Source of the DNA: Triticum aestivum
Lineage: Eukaryota > Streptophyta > Magnoliopsida > Poales > Poaceae
Direction of reading: 5' to 3'
Length of the DNA: 64,000 bases
Assembly (NCBI RefSeq): GCF_018294505.1
Contig: NC_057810.1
Span: 703,711,622 to 703,775,621, forward strand
Numbering within the stretch: the stretch's first letter is position 1; each line of letters begins with the position of its first letter. Under the pieces are notes generated by a model. That model did not search any database and was not told the DNA's origin. It saw only the letters and a list, made by a program, of their open reading frames with translations. Below are positions 22,346-32,441 of this stretch, in pieces. Both the position numbers and the translations under genes were made by a program.

Positions 22346-24073
22346 TGTTGGGGAACGTTGCAGAAAATAAAAAATTTCCTACGGTTTCACCAAGATACAT
22401 CTATGAGTTCAGGTAAGCAACGAGTGATAGGAGAGAGATGCATCTACATACCACTTGTAGATCGCGTGCGGAAGCGTTCAAGAGAACGGGGATGATGGAG
22501 TCGTACTCGCCGTGATCCAAATCACCGATGACCAAGTGCCGATCGGATAGCACCTCCGTGTTCAACACACGTACGGAGTGGATGACGTCTCCTCCTTCTT
22601 GATCAAGCAAGGGGGAAGGAGAGGTTGAGGAAGAAGGCTCCAGCAGCAGCACGACGGCATGGTGATGGTGGAGAGGCAGTACTCCGACAGGGCTTCGCCA
22701 AGCACTTAACGGAGGAGGAGAGGTGTTGGGGAGGGGAGGGGCTGCGCCTTGGATGTTGTGTGCAGCCCTCCCCTCGCCCCTCCATTTATAGGGGAAGGGG
22801 GAAGGGGGCCGGCCCCCTCTAGATGAGATCTAGAGGGGGGCGGCGGCCAAGGGAGGGGGCTTGCCCCCCAAGCAAGGGGGGCGCCCCCACTAGGGTTTCC
22901 CCCCAACCCTAGGCGCATGGGCCAAAGGGGGGCGCACGCCCAGCCCTCCAGGGGCTGGTTCCCTGCCCTCTACGACCCATGAGGCCCTCCGAGAGGGGTG
23001 GCCCCTCCCGGTGGACCCCCGGAACCCCTCCGGTGGCCCCGGTACAGTACCGATATGCCCCCGAAACTTTCCGGTGTCCGTATGACAACTTCCCATATAT
23101 AAATCTTCACCTCCGGACCATTCCGGAACTCCTCGTGACATCCGGGATCTCATCCGGGACTCCGAACAACATTCGGTAATCACATACAAGTCTTCCCAAT
23201 AACCCTAGCGTCACCGAACCTTAAGTGTGTAGACCCTACGGGTTCGGGAGACATGCAAACATGACCGAGACGGCTCTCCGGTCAATAACCAACAGCGGGA
23301 TCTGGATACCCATGTTGGCTCCCACATGCTCCTCGATGATCTCATCGGATGAACCACGATGTCGAGGATTCAATCAACCCCGTATACAATTCCCTTTGTC
23401 AAACGGTACGTTACTTGCCCGAGACTCGATCGTCGGTATCCCAATACCTCGTTCAGTCTCGTTACCGGCAAGTCACTTTACTCGTACCGTAATGCATGAT
23501 CACGTGACCAAACACTTGGTCACTTTGAGCTCATTATGATGATGCATTACCGAGTGGGCCCAGAGATACCTCTCCGTCATACGAAGTGACAAATCCCAGT
23601 CTCGATCCGTGTCAACCCAACAGACACTTTCGGAGATACCTGTAGTGCACCTTTATAGTCACCCAGTTACGTTGTGACGTTTGGTACACCCAAAGCACTC
23701 CTACGGTATCCGGGAGTTACACGATCTCATGGTCTAAGGAAAAGATACTTGACATTGGAAAAGCTCTAGCAAAACGAACTACACGATCTTGTGCTATGCT
23801 TAGGATTGGGTCTTGTCCATCACATCATTCTCCTAATGATGTGATCCCGTTGTCAACGACATCTAATGTCCATAGTCAGGAAACCATGACTATTTGTTGA
23901 CCAACGAGCTAGTCAACTAGAGGCTTACTAGGGACGTATTGTGGTCTATGTATTCACACGTGTATTATGATTTCCGGATAATACAATTATAGCATGAATA
24001 AAAGAAAATTATCATGAACAAGGAAATATAATAATAATCCTTTTATTATTGCCTCTAGGGCATATTTCCAACA
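22346..24073 (-). repeat. Angela 5' LTR, complete (1728 bp)
   Basis: On the plus strand it runs from TGTTGGGGAACG to GCATATTTCCAACA; on the minus strand it starts TGTTGGAAATATGCCC. It is the uninterrupted partner used to define the CACTA insertion in the other LTR. Confidence 0.95.
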
Positions 24074-25213
24074 GCCTTCGGACGTCCGGTGTTCTACGGA
24101 CGTCCGGTCCTTCCTGATTGCCCGGACGTTCGGACACTTCCGGACGTCCGACACTTCCACAACAGAAACATTTATACGGATGTCCGGAACCCTCCAGACG
24201 TCCGACACTTCCACAACAGAAACATTTCTACGGATGTCCGGAACCCTCCGGACGTCCGACACTTTCACAACAGAAGCCTTCTTACGGATGTCCGGCCCCG
24301 CTCGGACGTACGTATCCTGTACACTGAGTTGTGGGTCACACTTTTCACAGTGGTCGGTCGTCCGATGGTTGTCGGACGTCCAGACCCATTTGGGCCTCCG
24401 GACGTCCGACGTTCTCCGGACGTCCGGCCATCCTGCACCCCAAACGTTCACTTCTTCCCACCACCTATATATATACCTTTCCCTTCCACGGGATAAGGTT
24501 GACCATTCACTTTGAGCCTCTCAAGAACACTCCTCACTCTCTCTCTCTCATTCATCCACACTAAATCCTAGATTCCCAAGTGTTCTAGGAGCATTTGGGA
24601 GAAGTTCTCCAATCAAGTGATAGATCCACTTCTTCCCCTTCTTTGCACCAAAGGAATTCGTGACTTGAGCAAGTTTTGAGCATTTCCCCATCGTTCTTGT
24701 TACTCTTGGAGGTTGGAGACTCCTAGGCGGTAGGAGTCATTCGGAGAGGAATTGAACTTTGTGATTACCCTCGGAAAAGTTTGTGAGGGTTTGGAGACCA
24801 CCCCAAGGTCTACCACTAGTGGTTGAGAAACGCCTCCGTGGTGTTGTCTCAAAGGGAGAATAGGGTGAGCCTTCATGGCGTTGGTGTGCCTTCGTGGTAA
24901 CATCCACCTCTCTAACGGTGACTAGCTTCCCTCCAAGGAAGTGAACATCGGCTTACATCCTCGTCTCCCGGAGTTGCGGTTATTCCTAACCTTAACTCTC
25001 TACTTGTGGTTACTTGTCTCTTTACACTTACGTACATTATATTGTGCTTGCCTACTTACGTGTTTGTGTTATTTGTTTAGTACTTTGTGCTCACGTGCAA
25101 TTGTTAGGCTCATCTTCATATTCCGCATTATTGCCTAAAAATTGCCAAGTAATAATTAAAATTTGTAATTGTACCTATTCACCCCCCCCTCTAGGTCCAT
25201 CTCGATCCTTTCA
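24074..25213 (+). repeat. Sirevirus 3' LTR, right piece, with promoter
   Basis: Continues the LTR interrupted at 8769. It holds the palindrome array (24079-24428), a TATA box (24465-24476, CTATATATATAC), a CT-rich start region with a (CT)n run near 24537, and the end TAGGTCCATCTCGATCCTTTCA (25213). Joined LTR length is about 1.4 kb. Confidence 0.85.
24079..24428. repeat. LTR array of CGGACGTCCG palindromes with 54-bp tandem units
   Basis: Over a dozen CGGACGTCCG copies and one-base variants (CGGATGTCCG, CAGACGTCCG). Within it a 54-bp unit starting ACACTTCCACAACAGAAACA repeats at 24151, 24205 and 24259 (the last partial). CG-rich palindromes in LTRs are known in Sireviruses; the GACGTC core could bind bZIP factors (inference). 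Confidence 0.85.
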
Positions 25214-26149
25214 CACACACACTACATTTCTTCTCCCCCTTCCTCTGCTAGCTCTTAACCCTGTGTGCTAAGTGCAAGTGCTAGCTCTTAATCATACCCA
25301 TGCGAGCAACCAAACAACATGTAGTTGTATGCGCCGAGACAATGCAGGCAACCAAACAACGTGCCAAAGTTGATCCCCTAATGCAGAAACTAGGAAGTCC
25401 ATATGCAGGCAACCAAACAACTTGCAGATGTCGCATCCGAGGTTGTTCTTCCAGAGCCAGACTGGGTTGAGATGTGTATGCAATGCAGCTACTGTTAACT
25501 ACTGCAACAAATCATGCCTAAGGTGATAACTGGTTGCTAGAACTTATTCCCGCTGGGTTCAAACGTCTAAGGCTACATTAAAAAACTTGGTTTTCCTAGA
25601 GTTTTAGGAGGATATTGTGTTTTTTGAAAGCATGGTCTTCAATATTTTGATGTGTTAATGGCGCTGGTGCCCGGGTCGTGCAGTCCAGTCACATCATCAT
25701 GACTGACAGGACGTGGCCTTGATGGGGCTCATGACACACACATCAGGTTGACCAGCAGTCAACAGGACCAAACTGGTTTGGCTTGACCAGCTCGGACCGA
25801 GGCCTAGTCTGATCCTCCCAAGGTCCAGGCTTAAAAAATTTCAAAATTTTCGTAAGTGTTCCGTGGAAAATCGACCCCCGAGAAACCGGCTTCGCAGGGA
25901 AACTTCTCCATGAGGATCGACTATCTACACCAACAACTCAAGATCGGATGCGGCTGCCATTCAAATGGGCCAACCGAATTCAGGAAGCATAACAGCTGAA
26001 GGGGATGGGCCGAGAAGCACTGCTTGTTTTAAAGAACTGAGTCATGCATAACTACTTTTAGTAGAGCTTCATGAACTGGTTGCGACCTCGACAAGCTTAC
26101 AAAATTGACGTCTTCAAGACCGGTTCAGGGGTTGTTGACAGTGTTACGG
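25214..26149. other. Intergenic DNA without recognisable gene
   Basis: Short frames only. The word GCAACCAAACAAC occurs three times (near 25305, 25348 and 25409), spaced by roughly 45-60 bp, as in a degenerate minisatellite. Nothing else identified. Confidence 0.5.
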
Positions 26150-26560
26150 TCTAGGGGTGCAGTAGGCTAGCCCGGGCTCCTTAGGTTGGTTTAGGCCCTG
26201 GGTCAACACCCTACCCCATGGGCCCCATGGAGAGAAGGATTCGAAATACTTGCAGTGTACAAAAAGGAAGCTGGCATCCAGGAGGACCCCCCCGCAACCC
26301 TAACCAACTAGGATCATGTAAATCCTGGAGCCCGGTATCCATATAAGATGGGGTAGGACTAGTTGATATGGATAGAACCTTAGAGATTATTTTCAATCCC
26401 TCGATCATCATTTTACACACCTATAGACCAAAATTAATAAATACGAGCAAGAAGTAGGATTTTACCTCCACCTTGACGGTCTGAACCGTGTAACACATCT
26501 CATGTTTCCCCTCCGGTATATTCGCCTAGCCGATATGACCTATCGAGGGGTTTGCCAAAA
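26150..26560. other. LTR-like fragment
   Basis: A CATATAAGATGGGG TATA-like segment is followed by a CTTAGAGATTATT / CAATCCCTCGATCATCA / GGATTTTACCTCCACC series. This looks like the promoter and R-U5 part of a grass LTR, with no partner LTR or coding part in the window. Identified only by resemblance. Confidence 0.3.
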
Positions 26561-26680
26561 ATAACTCCAACATACATGAACAAATAATGGTTTTATAAAC
26601 CGTACTATTCCACTACCCTTTTTTGTAGTATTTGTAAAAGATGTCTGGATCACTTTTTTCTAAACCTAGTAAAGAATTAT

Positions 26681-28771
26681 TTTTTTCGAAATGGAGGCAA
26701 AAGATTTGCCCCATCGATTAATTAAGCAGAAGAGAATTGCCCAGTTAATTAACGGAAAACCGGGCGAAAACCGATACAGACCAACCACACGTAGACTACT
26801 CTCAAGGCTTGCAACCTGACAACCAAACCCAACACCTAACGACCACCAATACATCGCAAAGACACCCCAACAAGAGTAACTCAGCCGAAAACCACGGGCA
26901 CACCCAAATCAATGAAGACAAGTCAAGCCATAAGGACAACTCAAGAGACTGATAACCATCCATCAAGTAGTTGCGGACGCCTTTTCTGTGACGCCACTCT
27001 TCTTTCCTTTGCTTGTGAGAGCCTCCTCCACAATCTCCTTGCCAGACCCAGTGCTCATCCTCTCCAAACGTTTGAGCAAGCTATGAAGCTCTATCTGAAA
27101 GAGAATCTCATTAACCTTGTCACGCACAGAAACCTGCCCAACAATCACGTGCGAGTGGGTGCCCTCAACATCGGAATCTCCACGCTCCACATGGGCGAGC
27201 TGTTGGTTGGGCTCAGAAGGATCGGGCGCCAATGTATCAACCGCCTCAACATCATCAGTCACTAGTATCACTGACACGATGGACTCAGGCGTCTCCACTT
27301 GCTCAGAGTTAGGTGCCAACACACATGTCTCATCAACCTCTCCACTCAAAGACGCCATATTCCCAATGGCCATAGATGAGGCAGTGATAGAACCAACCAA
27401 GTCTCCATTGTTCGCAAAGGCGGGCGACTGAGGTAGCGAGGGTGTCATGGCCACCACCAAGGACTCCAATGAGCCCAGCTCCATCGGTAACACCATAGAT
27501 GATTCCCCACAAAGCTCCTGCAACTCAGGCATAATCTGCATAATTGGAGCCACAACCTCGGAGATGAACCCACTCCCCGGGGAAGACGGCATCGCATGTA
27601 GAGCACGAGGAGAAAAATCTCCGAAGAGGCATTCAGCCTCCTCAACGGAACCAATCGGGAGCTCAGGCAACAAAGGCACAACCGACACAACCTGAAGTTT
27701 GGCAAGTGCGTCGTGAAGCTCAGTGCGAAACAACTCAATCTTCTGAAGGAGCTCCGTACGAAGCAAGGCAAGCTGGGATTCAAAAGTAGAGTCCAAAAAG
27801 ACACTGACATTGAAATCCTTACAACACCCAGATTGGGACCTTGGCGGCACCGACACACACAACGACGAAGGGCCCACGACCTCTGCCCAACTCCTAGTCA
27901 ACGAAGTACAAGCCTGGACGGACGGGGAGCGGCTCGGCTGGCATGGAGCACGAGTGACCGAAGAGCCAACGCGAGCAACTGGAGAGCAATCTCGAGCAAC
28001 CGGAGAGCGATCTGGAGCAACCGGAGAGCGAGCACAACAGAATCTCTCCCTATGACCAGGGCGACGACAGCGAATGCATCTGAATGGCCCATGGCACGCA
28101 CTCACTTGGTGGCCACGTACAAGGCAACGGTAGCATCTTCCTCGAGCCCAACGCTTGAAGGCGAGGCCACACTCGAGCCCTTCCTGCAACGGCTCGAGGG
28201 GAGTGCCTCCGCCGGACCGGCGCCCCCGACCAACATGCTCCCAGCCAGCCTCGTCTTCAAGAGTGGCAGCGGCGGCAAAGAGGCCGTTGCAAGCAGACAC
28301 TAAAGACGGAACAAACAAAGGAGACTCCAACTTCTCTGGCGTCATCTCGTCAGGAATGGCGGGCAGGGATGCCTGATTGGTCACTGCCATAGGCCATGGG
28401 AGGCGATGAGCGCAAGTCCTACAGCCACCAATGGCCGGGTCGGCCTTCCGGGAGGCGAGGGCAATGGCAGCCAGAGCAGCAGCGGACGAGGCTGGAGTAG
28501 TCGGAGCAGCCCAGTTCGGCAGCGCGCTCACCTCGCTAGAGCACTTGGGAGCCCGTGGCGTCTGCGGGGCAAGCTCAATGCCATCTTCGTCGTGGTCATC
28601 GGCATCCTCATCGAGGGAGCTCCACGAAGGCCGCACCATGCCCAAACTGTCAGAAGAGCTTGAAACAGCCGACAGTCTCCCAGCCCACATCTCGGAGACG
28701 TGACCATCGCCTCCAACCGCAACAGCGGGTGGCGTGGTAGGCGTTGGTGACCTCCGCGTGGACGGCACCAA
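26681..28771 (-). mobile_element. LINE-type element with ORF1 only
   Basis: On the minus strand the unit ends in CTTTTGCCTCCATTTCG followed by an A run (seen as T's at 26681-26688), a 3' end common to grass LINEs. About 270 bp upstream of that tail is the stop of a long ORF1-like frame. No reverse transcriptase or endonuclease sequence lies between. The 5' limit is uncertain, and I found no convincing target duplication. Confidence 0.6.
26963..28690 (-). CDS. LINE ORF1-like zinc-knuckle protein
   Basis: The frame is open from a TGA just upstream of 28771. The first ATG in it is at 28690 (575 residues; 602 if a non-ATG start were used). Two adjacent CCHC knuckles (CYRCLVRGHQVSAC and CIRCRRPGHRERFC) lie near the first third. 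Arg/Ser/Pro repeats and a SWAEVV motif follow, typical of plant LINE ORF1 proteins. The C-terminal half contains leucine-rich, possibly coiled-coil segments. ORF1 proteins bind element RNA. The frame is free of stops, unlike almost every other element frame here. The usual ORF2 is absent. Confidence 0.65.
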   Translation of the reverse strand: MWAGRLSAVSSSSDSLGMVRPSWSSLDEDADDHDEDGIELAPQTPRAPKCSSEVSALPNWAAPTTPASSAAALAAIALASRKADPAIGGCRTCAHRLPWPMAVTNQASLPAIPDEMTPEKLESPLFVPSLVSACNGLFAAAATLEDEAGWEHVGRGRRSGGGTPLEPLQEGLECGLAFKRWARGRCYRCLVRGHQVSACHGPFRCIRCRRPGHRERFCCARSPVAPDRSPVARDCSPVARVGSSVTRAPCQPSRSPSVQACTSLTRSWAEVVGPSSLCVSVPPRSQSGCCKDFNVSVFLDSTFESQLALLRTELLQKIELFRTELHDALAKLQVVSVVPLLPELPIGSVEEAECLFGDFSPRALHAMPSSPGSGFISEVVAPIMQIMPELQELCGESSMVLPMELGSLESLVVAMTPSLPQSPAFANNGDLVGSITASSMAIGNMASLSGEVDETCVLAPNSEQVETPESIVSVILVTDDVEAVDTLAPDPSEPNQQLAHVERGDSDVEGTHSHVIVGQVSVRDKVNEILFQIELHSLLKRLERMSTGSGKEIVEEALTSKGKKSGVTEKASATT

Positions 28772-29040
28772 AAAAACTCAACTCATCTCATAATTGAACA
28801 GGGCGTGAGTAAAAACTGTCTTTTTTTGCATTTCTTTCAAATAGGGTGCATTGCGCCTTCTTTGTATTATAATTGTCAAGTGAGCTCCTAAAAGGAATAT
28901 TGACCATCACAATGACATTAGGTGTTCTACAAAGCCATGTCATCATCTATGTCTGGAATTCACAAAACTACTCTACTTGTTAAATACGGTCCGGTGTTTA
29001 CCATGGTAAAGACCATAACACAATTTAATGTTACTTTGTT

Positions 29041-29081
<41 letters not shown>

Positions 29082-29137
29082 AATATTTTAATATGGACTA
29101 CATACAGACTGAAATACGTGAACCTACACATTAAAAT
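28772..29137. other. AT-rich spacer with (AT)n microsatellite
   Basis: No gene. Contains an (AT)18 run at 29044-29079. The last nine bases, CATTAAAAT (29129-29137), are the left target duplication of the Mutator-like element. Confidence 0.85.
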
Positions 29138-29459
29138 GAGAGAATTGCCACTATACCACTAATGAAAACCACAAGTGCCAAAATACCACTATGAAAAACC
29201 AAAGTGTCAAAATAGCACTCCTCTCTCGGTTTTCCAGGCCACAATAGCACTCCCGTTAGATGTCAAACAAATTCTGTGAGTCAAACCGTTAGCACTTTGT
29301 CATTTTTTCTCGTATTCCCAAAATGCCCCTAGTAAACCTAAAGACAGAGTGCCATCCTCCCGTACCCAATCTCTCCCGTATCCTCCTCCCAGCCTACTCA
29401 TGGCGGCGCGCCGGCGCTCGCTCCGCTGCCCTTCCACTCGCCCCACTACCCTCCCCTAC

Positions 29460-30494
29460 TGTCGGGGGGATGAACCCTGAGCGGGCAACGGAACCCGGAT
29501 CCTTTTCAAAAATAGCGGGGCCCGCATCACCCCGCAAGCTGGCACGCGCTTGGCCGGGCCGCTCGACCCGGCAGGGCCCGCAACCCGGCCAAACTCTTCG
29601 ACACGGCAAGGTATGTCAACCCGGCCGCAAGCAACTGGCGCAAGACAAATCGACCTGACGCAACCAAGGCTTCCACGGCAAGCCAGCACCACCTGTGGCG
29701 TCCACGGCAACCCAGCCACGGGTTAGCTCCCGTCCCATCTAGGCCGTATGATGGGACGAGACCTAAACTACCGATGACCAAGACAACAGTGTTTCCATCC
29801 ATGCCTATGGTCAGCCGGAGCGTGGCAACAGTGCCCCTCACCTACCCGCTGACCAAGGCTGGCGTGGCAACAGTGCTCCCGCCCTCACCGCTAACGGCAG
29901 CAAGCGGCGGCCTGACGGAGAGCACTGTACACGACTCGACTCGGCCACGCCCTGACGATCGACAAGACAGCGCACAGTCCCCCTAGGCTTGCGGGGCCCG
30001 CGCCTAGTGGAACCCGGCAAACCACAAGCCCACGAGCGGGACCCAGCTCGGTGTCCCGGACACCGACAATACAGACCCACCGACTCGGCATATTACCATT
30101 GTAACCCTGGGTGGGTTGATCTGTAAAACCCCCCAGGAACCCACGCCCATAGGGGCATCGCATCGGCATCATCATACGACACACAGAGACGAAAAGCAAG
30201 AAGCAGAAGCATAGGACTAGCCACCCATCAGCAGTACCGGAGAGAAGGAACAGCCCCAGCCTTGGCCAGCTTCCTTCCTCCTCCATACAGCTCCAGGAGC
30301 AACATTGTACTATCAATTATCCAACCAAAATCAGCAGGACTAGGGGTGTTATCTCTCCGGAGAGCCCCGAACCTGGGTATGTCCGGCGTCCCACGCCCGC
30401 GCATGCCAACCTCGCCTCTGGAGCCCACCAGCGCCCTCGAGCCTCCTCCTCTCTTTAGCCATCCCTTGGCATCTGTCGTGCGCCCACCACGACA
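29460..30494 (+). repeat. Tat Gypsy 5' LTR
   Basis: GC-rich LTR. A start codon at 30262 opens a frame that runs out of the LTR into gag. The same frame is preserved in the 3' LTR copy (42871 onward). Confidence 0.92.
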
Positions 30495-30495
30495 G

Positions 30496-30513
30496 TTGGC
30501 GCCCACCATGGGG
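30496..30513 (+). promoter_or_regulatory. Tat Gypsy primer-binding site overlapping the gag ATG
   Basis: TTGGCGCCCACCATGGGG lies one base after the LTR end. The TGGCGCC core is typical of grass Gypsy primer-binding sites. The ATG at 30508 is inside it. Confidence 0.7.
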
Positions 30514-32441
30514 CAGCTCGAGAAGCTGGCCGGGAGCATGCTTCAGACGGGGCCCTTCTCCTACGCCGACGAGTCTGTCGCGCTGGCGGACGATGTTGTC
30601 GGCGCGCTCGCCGCCTCCTTCGCCGCGCTCCTCATCACCGATGCGCTCGCGGCCGAGGAGTACCCCAACGAGGTGCTCAGCTACTCCGACTCTCCCCTTT
30701 CCCTCGGCGGTGGCATTGCCGTCGGGGGGATGGACGTCCATGTGGAGGTTTATGCCACGGGCGATGGCGCCTCTTCCTTGTCGAGCAAGATGAGGAAGGC
30801 CGCGGAGGCCAGGGCCACCGTGGAACGGACCAAGCCGTCTGACCCGCTGCGTGCTGCGATGCAGAGCCTCCGCATCCCCATCGGCACCGATGTCGACACC
30901 ACAAACGTCGTCGAAGCCCGAACCCAGCTCGAGGATAGGCGCCAGCAGATGCTGGACCTGTCCGAGACGCTGGCCGCCACCAGGCGCCGCTTGGAGGCCG
31001 CTCAGATGGAGCACGATGCCGCTCATGGAGTTACGCCCGCCACGGCCGAGCCAAGCCAGGTCGCCGACGCGCGCGCCCAGGGAGGAGCGATCGGTCGAGC
31101 CTTCGACGCCGTCCGGACCGTCTACGAAACCCCAGTGAAGAACATGCGCACTGCGGAGGCAACCGCGGTCGCCATCGACCAACTCGCGGGCGAGGAGCTT
31201 AAGGAGCACATCGGGCGGATGCGTGAACTCCTCCACGCCACCAACATCCAGCAGGATCGCCTCAACCAGCTCGCCAAGCCGGCGGGATCCGGCTCCGCCC
31301 GTCTTGGCGGACCCGGCGAACTTCTGCACATGGCTTCCTCGCCACCCGGCGAGGGGCACTCCGGCCAAGCCCGGACTCAATGCAACCCAGCCGCCACCGC
31401 CGCCGACGCTCTGGGAAACGAGACCGCCCCAGAGACCCAGCGCGGACCCAGCCAGCTTGGCCGACGTTCGGCTCCAACCAACCCGGCCCCTCGGGGCCTG
31501 GCCGCCAGTCGACTTGGCCCGCGCACCATCGACGACGCCGACGCGCGCCACCGCCTCGATCAGCTCGCTCGCTCCCTGGAGGTGGAGGAGAGCGGTGCTA
31601 TCGGGCCGGCGTGCTTCGGCCCACGCATCCGGGAGGAGCCCTTTCCTAAAGGGTTCGTGCTCCCCCGCGACACCCCCAAGTACAATTGGACTGTGAAGCC
31701 AGAAGACTGGCTCACCGACTACTCCACGGCCATTGGCATCACCGGTGCCAATCATCGTCTAGCCGTGCGCTACACACCGCTCATGCTCCAGGGGTCGGCC
31801 CGCACGTGGTTGAACAGTCTGCCGATGGGCAGCATCAACGTGTGGGTCGATTTCGAGGAGGCCTTTGTCCGCAACTTCACGGGGACCTAAAAGCGACCCG
31901 GTCGCCCTAGCCAGCTCGCCATGTGCGTGCAGGGGCCGACGGAGACGGGTTGCGAGTACTTAGCACACTGGACCAAGCTCCAAAACAGCTGCGAGGGCGT
32001 CCATGAAGTCCAAACGATCCAATACTTCGTCAGTGGGTGCTGAGACGGCACCTCCTCAAGCACAAGCTCTTACGCTCCGAGCCGGCCACCATGGCCGCGC
32101 TCATGGTAACGGCGGACAAGTACGCCAACGCCGACTCCGCCATGAAGATCCAGGTGGCGCTGGACGAAGCCGGCAAAGCAAAGCCGGTTCCACCTCCCAA
32201 GTCGGCCGGCGAGAGCAGCCGGCAGCAGCATCACCAGAACAACAAGTGCAAGGCTGACCAACCGGCGCAGCGTCACGACAATCGGCTCGTCACGGCCGCC
32301 GAGCCCGCGGCGGACCCGGCAATGAAGCGCCGGCAGACCGGCAAGATGGCGTGGCAACCCGCCATGAGTTTTAAAGAGATGCTCGACGCCCCATGCAAGC
32401 ACCACAGTGGCGCAAGGCCCTCCACGCACACGCTTCGATAG
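30508..32441 (+). pseudogene. gag: Tat Gypsy gag, broken
   Basis: The frame is open from ATG 30262 in the LTR; 30508 is the first ATG after the LTR. Residues near the middle are helical and Ala/Glu-rich. The retrotransposon gag (capsid) domain begins near 31680 (NWTVKPEDWLTDY, then ARTWLNSLP). TAA at 31888-31890 interrupts it, and an indel near 32040 shifts the frame, which continues to 32441 as a Gln/Lys-rich tail. The nucleocapsid knuckle is not evident. Confidence 0.8.

Larger units (their letters stand above)
8770..24073 (-). mobile_element. Angela/BARE1/WIS-type Copia retrotransposon (minus strand)
   Basis: Two LTRs of about 1.73 kb bound the element: 22346-24073 (5' LTR on the minus strand) and 8770-17031 (3' LTR, interrupted by the CACTA element). 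The termini are TGTTGG...CAACA. The gag-pol sequence and the LTR start TGTTGGAAATATGCCC are those of the abundant Triticeae BARE1/WIS/Angela group. The outer LTR base pair is mutated in the 3' LTR (CAATA instead of CAACA). I counted about 16 differences between the LTRs over roughly the first 290 bp, so the insertion is not recent. Coding frames are broken. Confidence 0.92.
1..25213 (+). mobile_element. Sirevirus-type Copia LTR retrotransposon, 5' truncated by the window, split by Angela
   Basis: Domain order is gag, protease, integrase, reverse transcriptase, RNase H, which is Copia order. A coiled-coil gag extension, a third ORF downstream of pol and several AGGGGGAG polypurine motifs are known Sirevirus traits. 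The 5' LTR and the start of gag lie left of the window. The 3' LTR starts with TGAAAGTGC at 8491 and ends with CTTTCA at 25213. It is interrupted at 8769/24074 by the Angela element. The family resembles the wheat Maximus/Barbara group, but the exact name is not certain. All three coding regions carry stops or frameshifts, so the copy is not autonomous. Confidence 0.85.

Noticed and set aside
24079..24428. CRISPR-like regular spacing of repeats
   Set aside because: Eukaryotic LTR; the 54-bp units are plain tandem repeats without unique spacers.
26150..26560. Solo LTR call
   Set aside because: No clear TG/CA ends or flanking duplication; kept only as an LTR-like fragment.
26963..28303. Plus-strand frames (85-196 codons) inside the LINE ORF1 region
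   Set aside because: Shadow frames; the minus-strand zinc-knuckle frame explains the coding signal.
30349..31755. 468-codon minus-strand frame opposite Tat gag
   Set aside because: Mirror of a GC-rich gag; no recognised domain or splice structure, unlike the antisense gene at 37519-41479.
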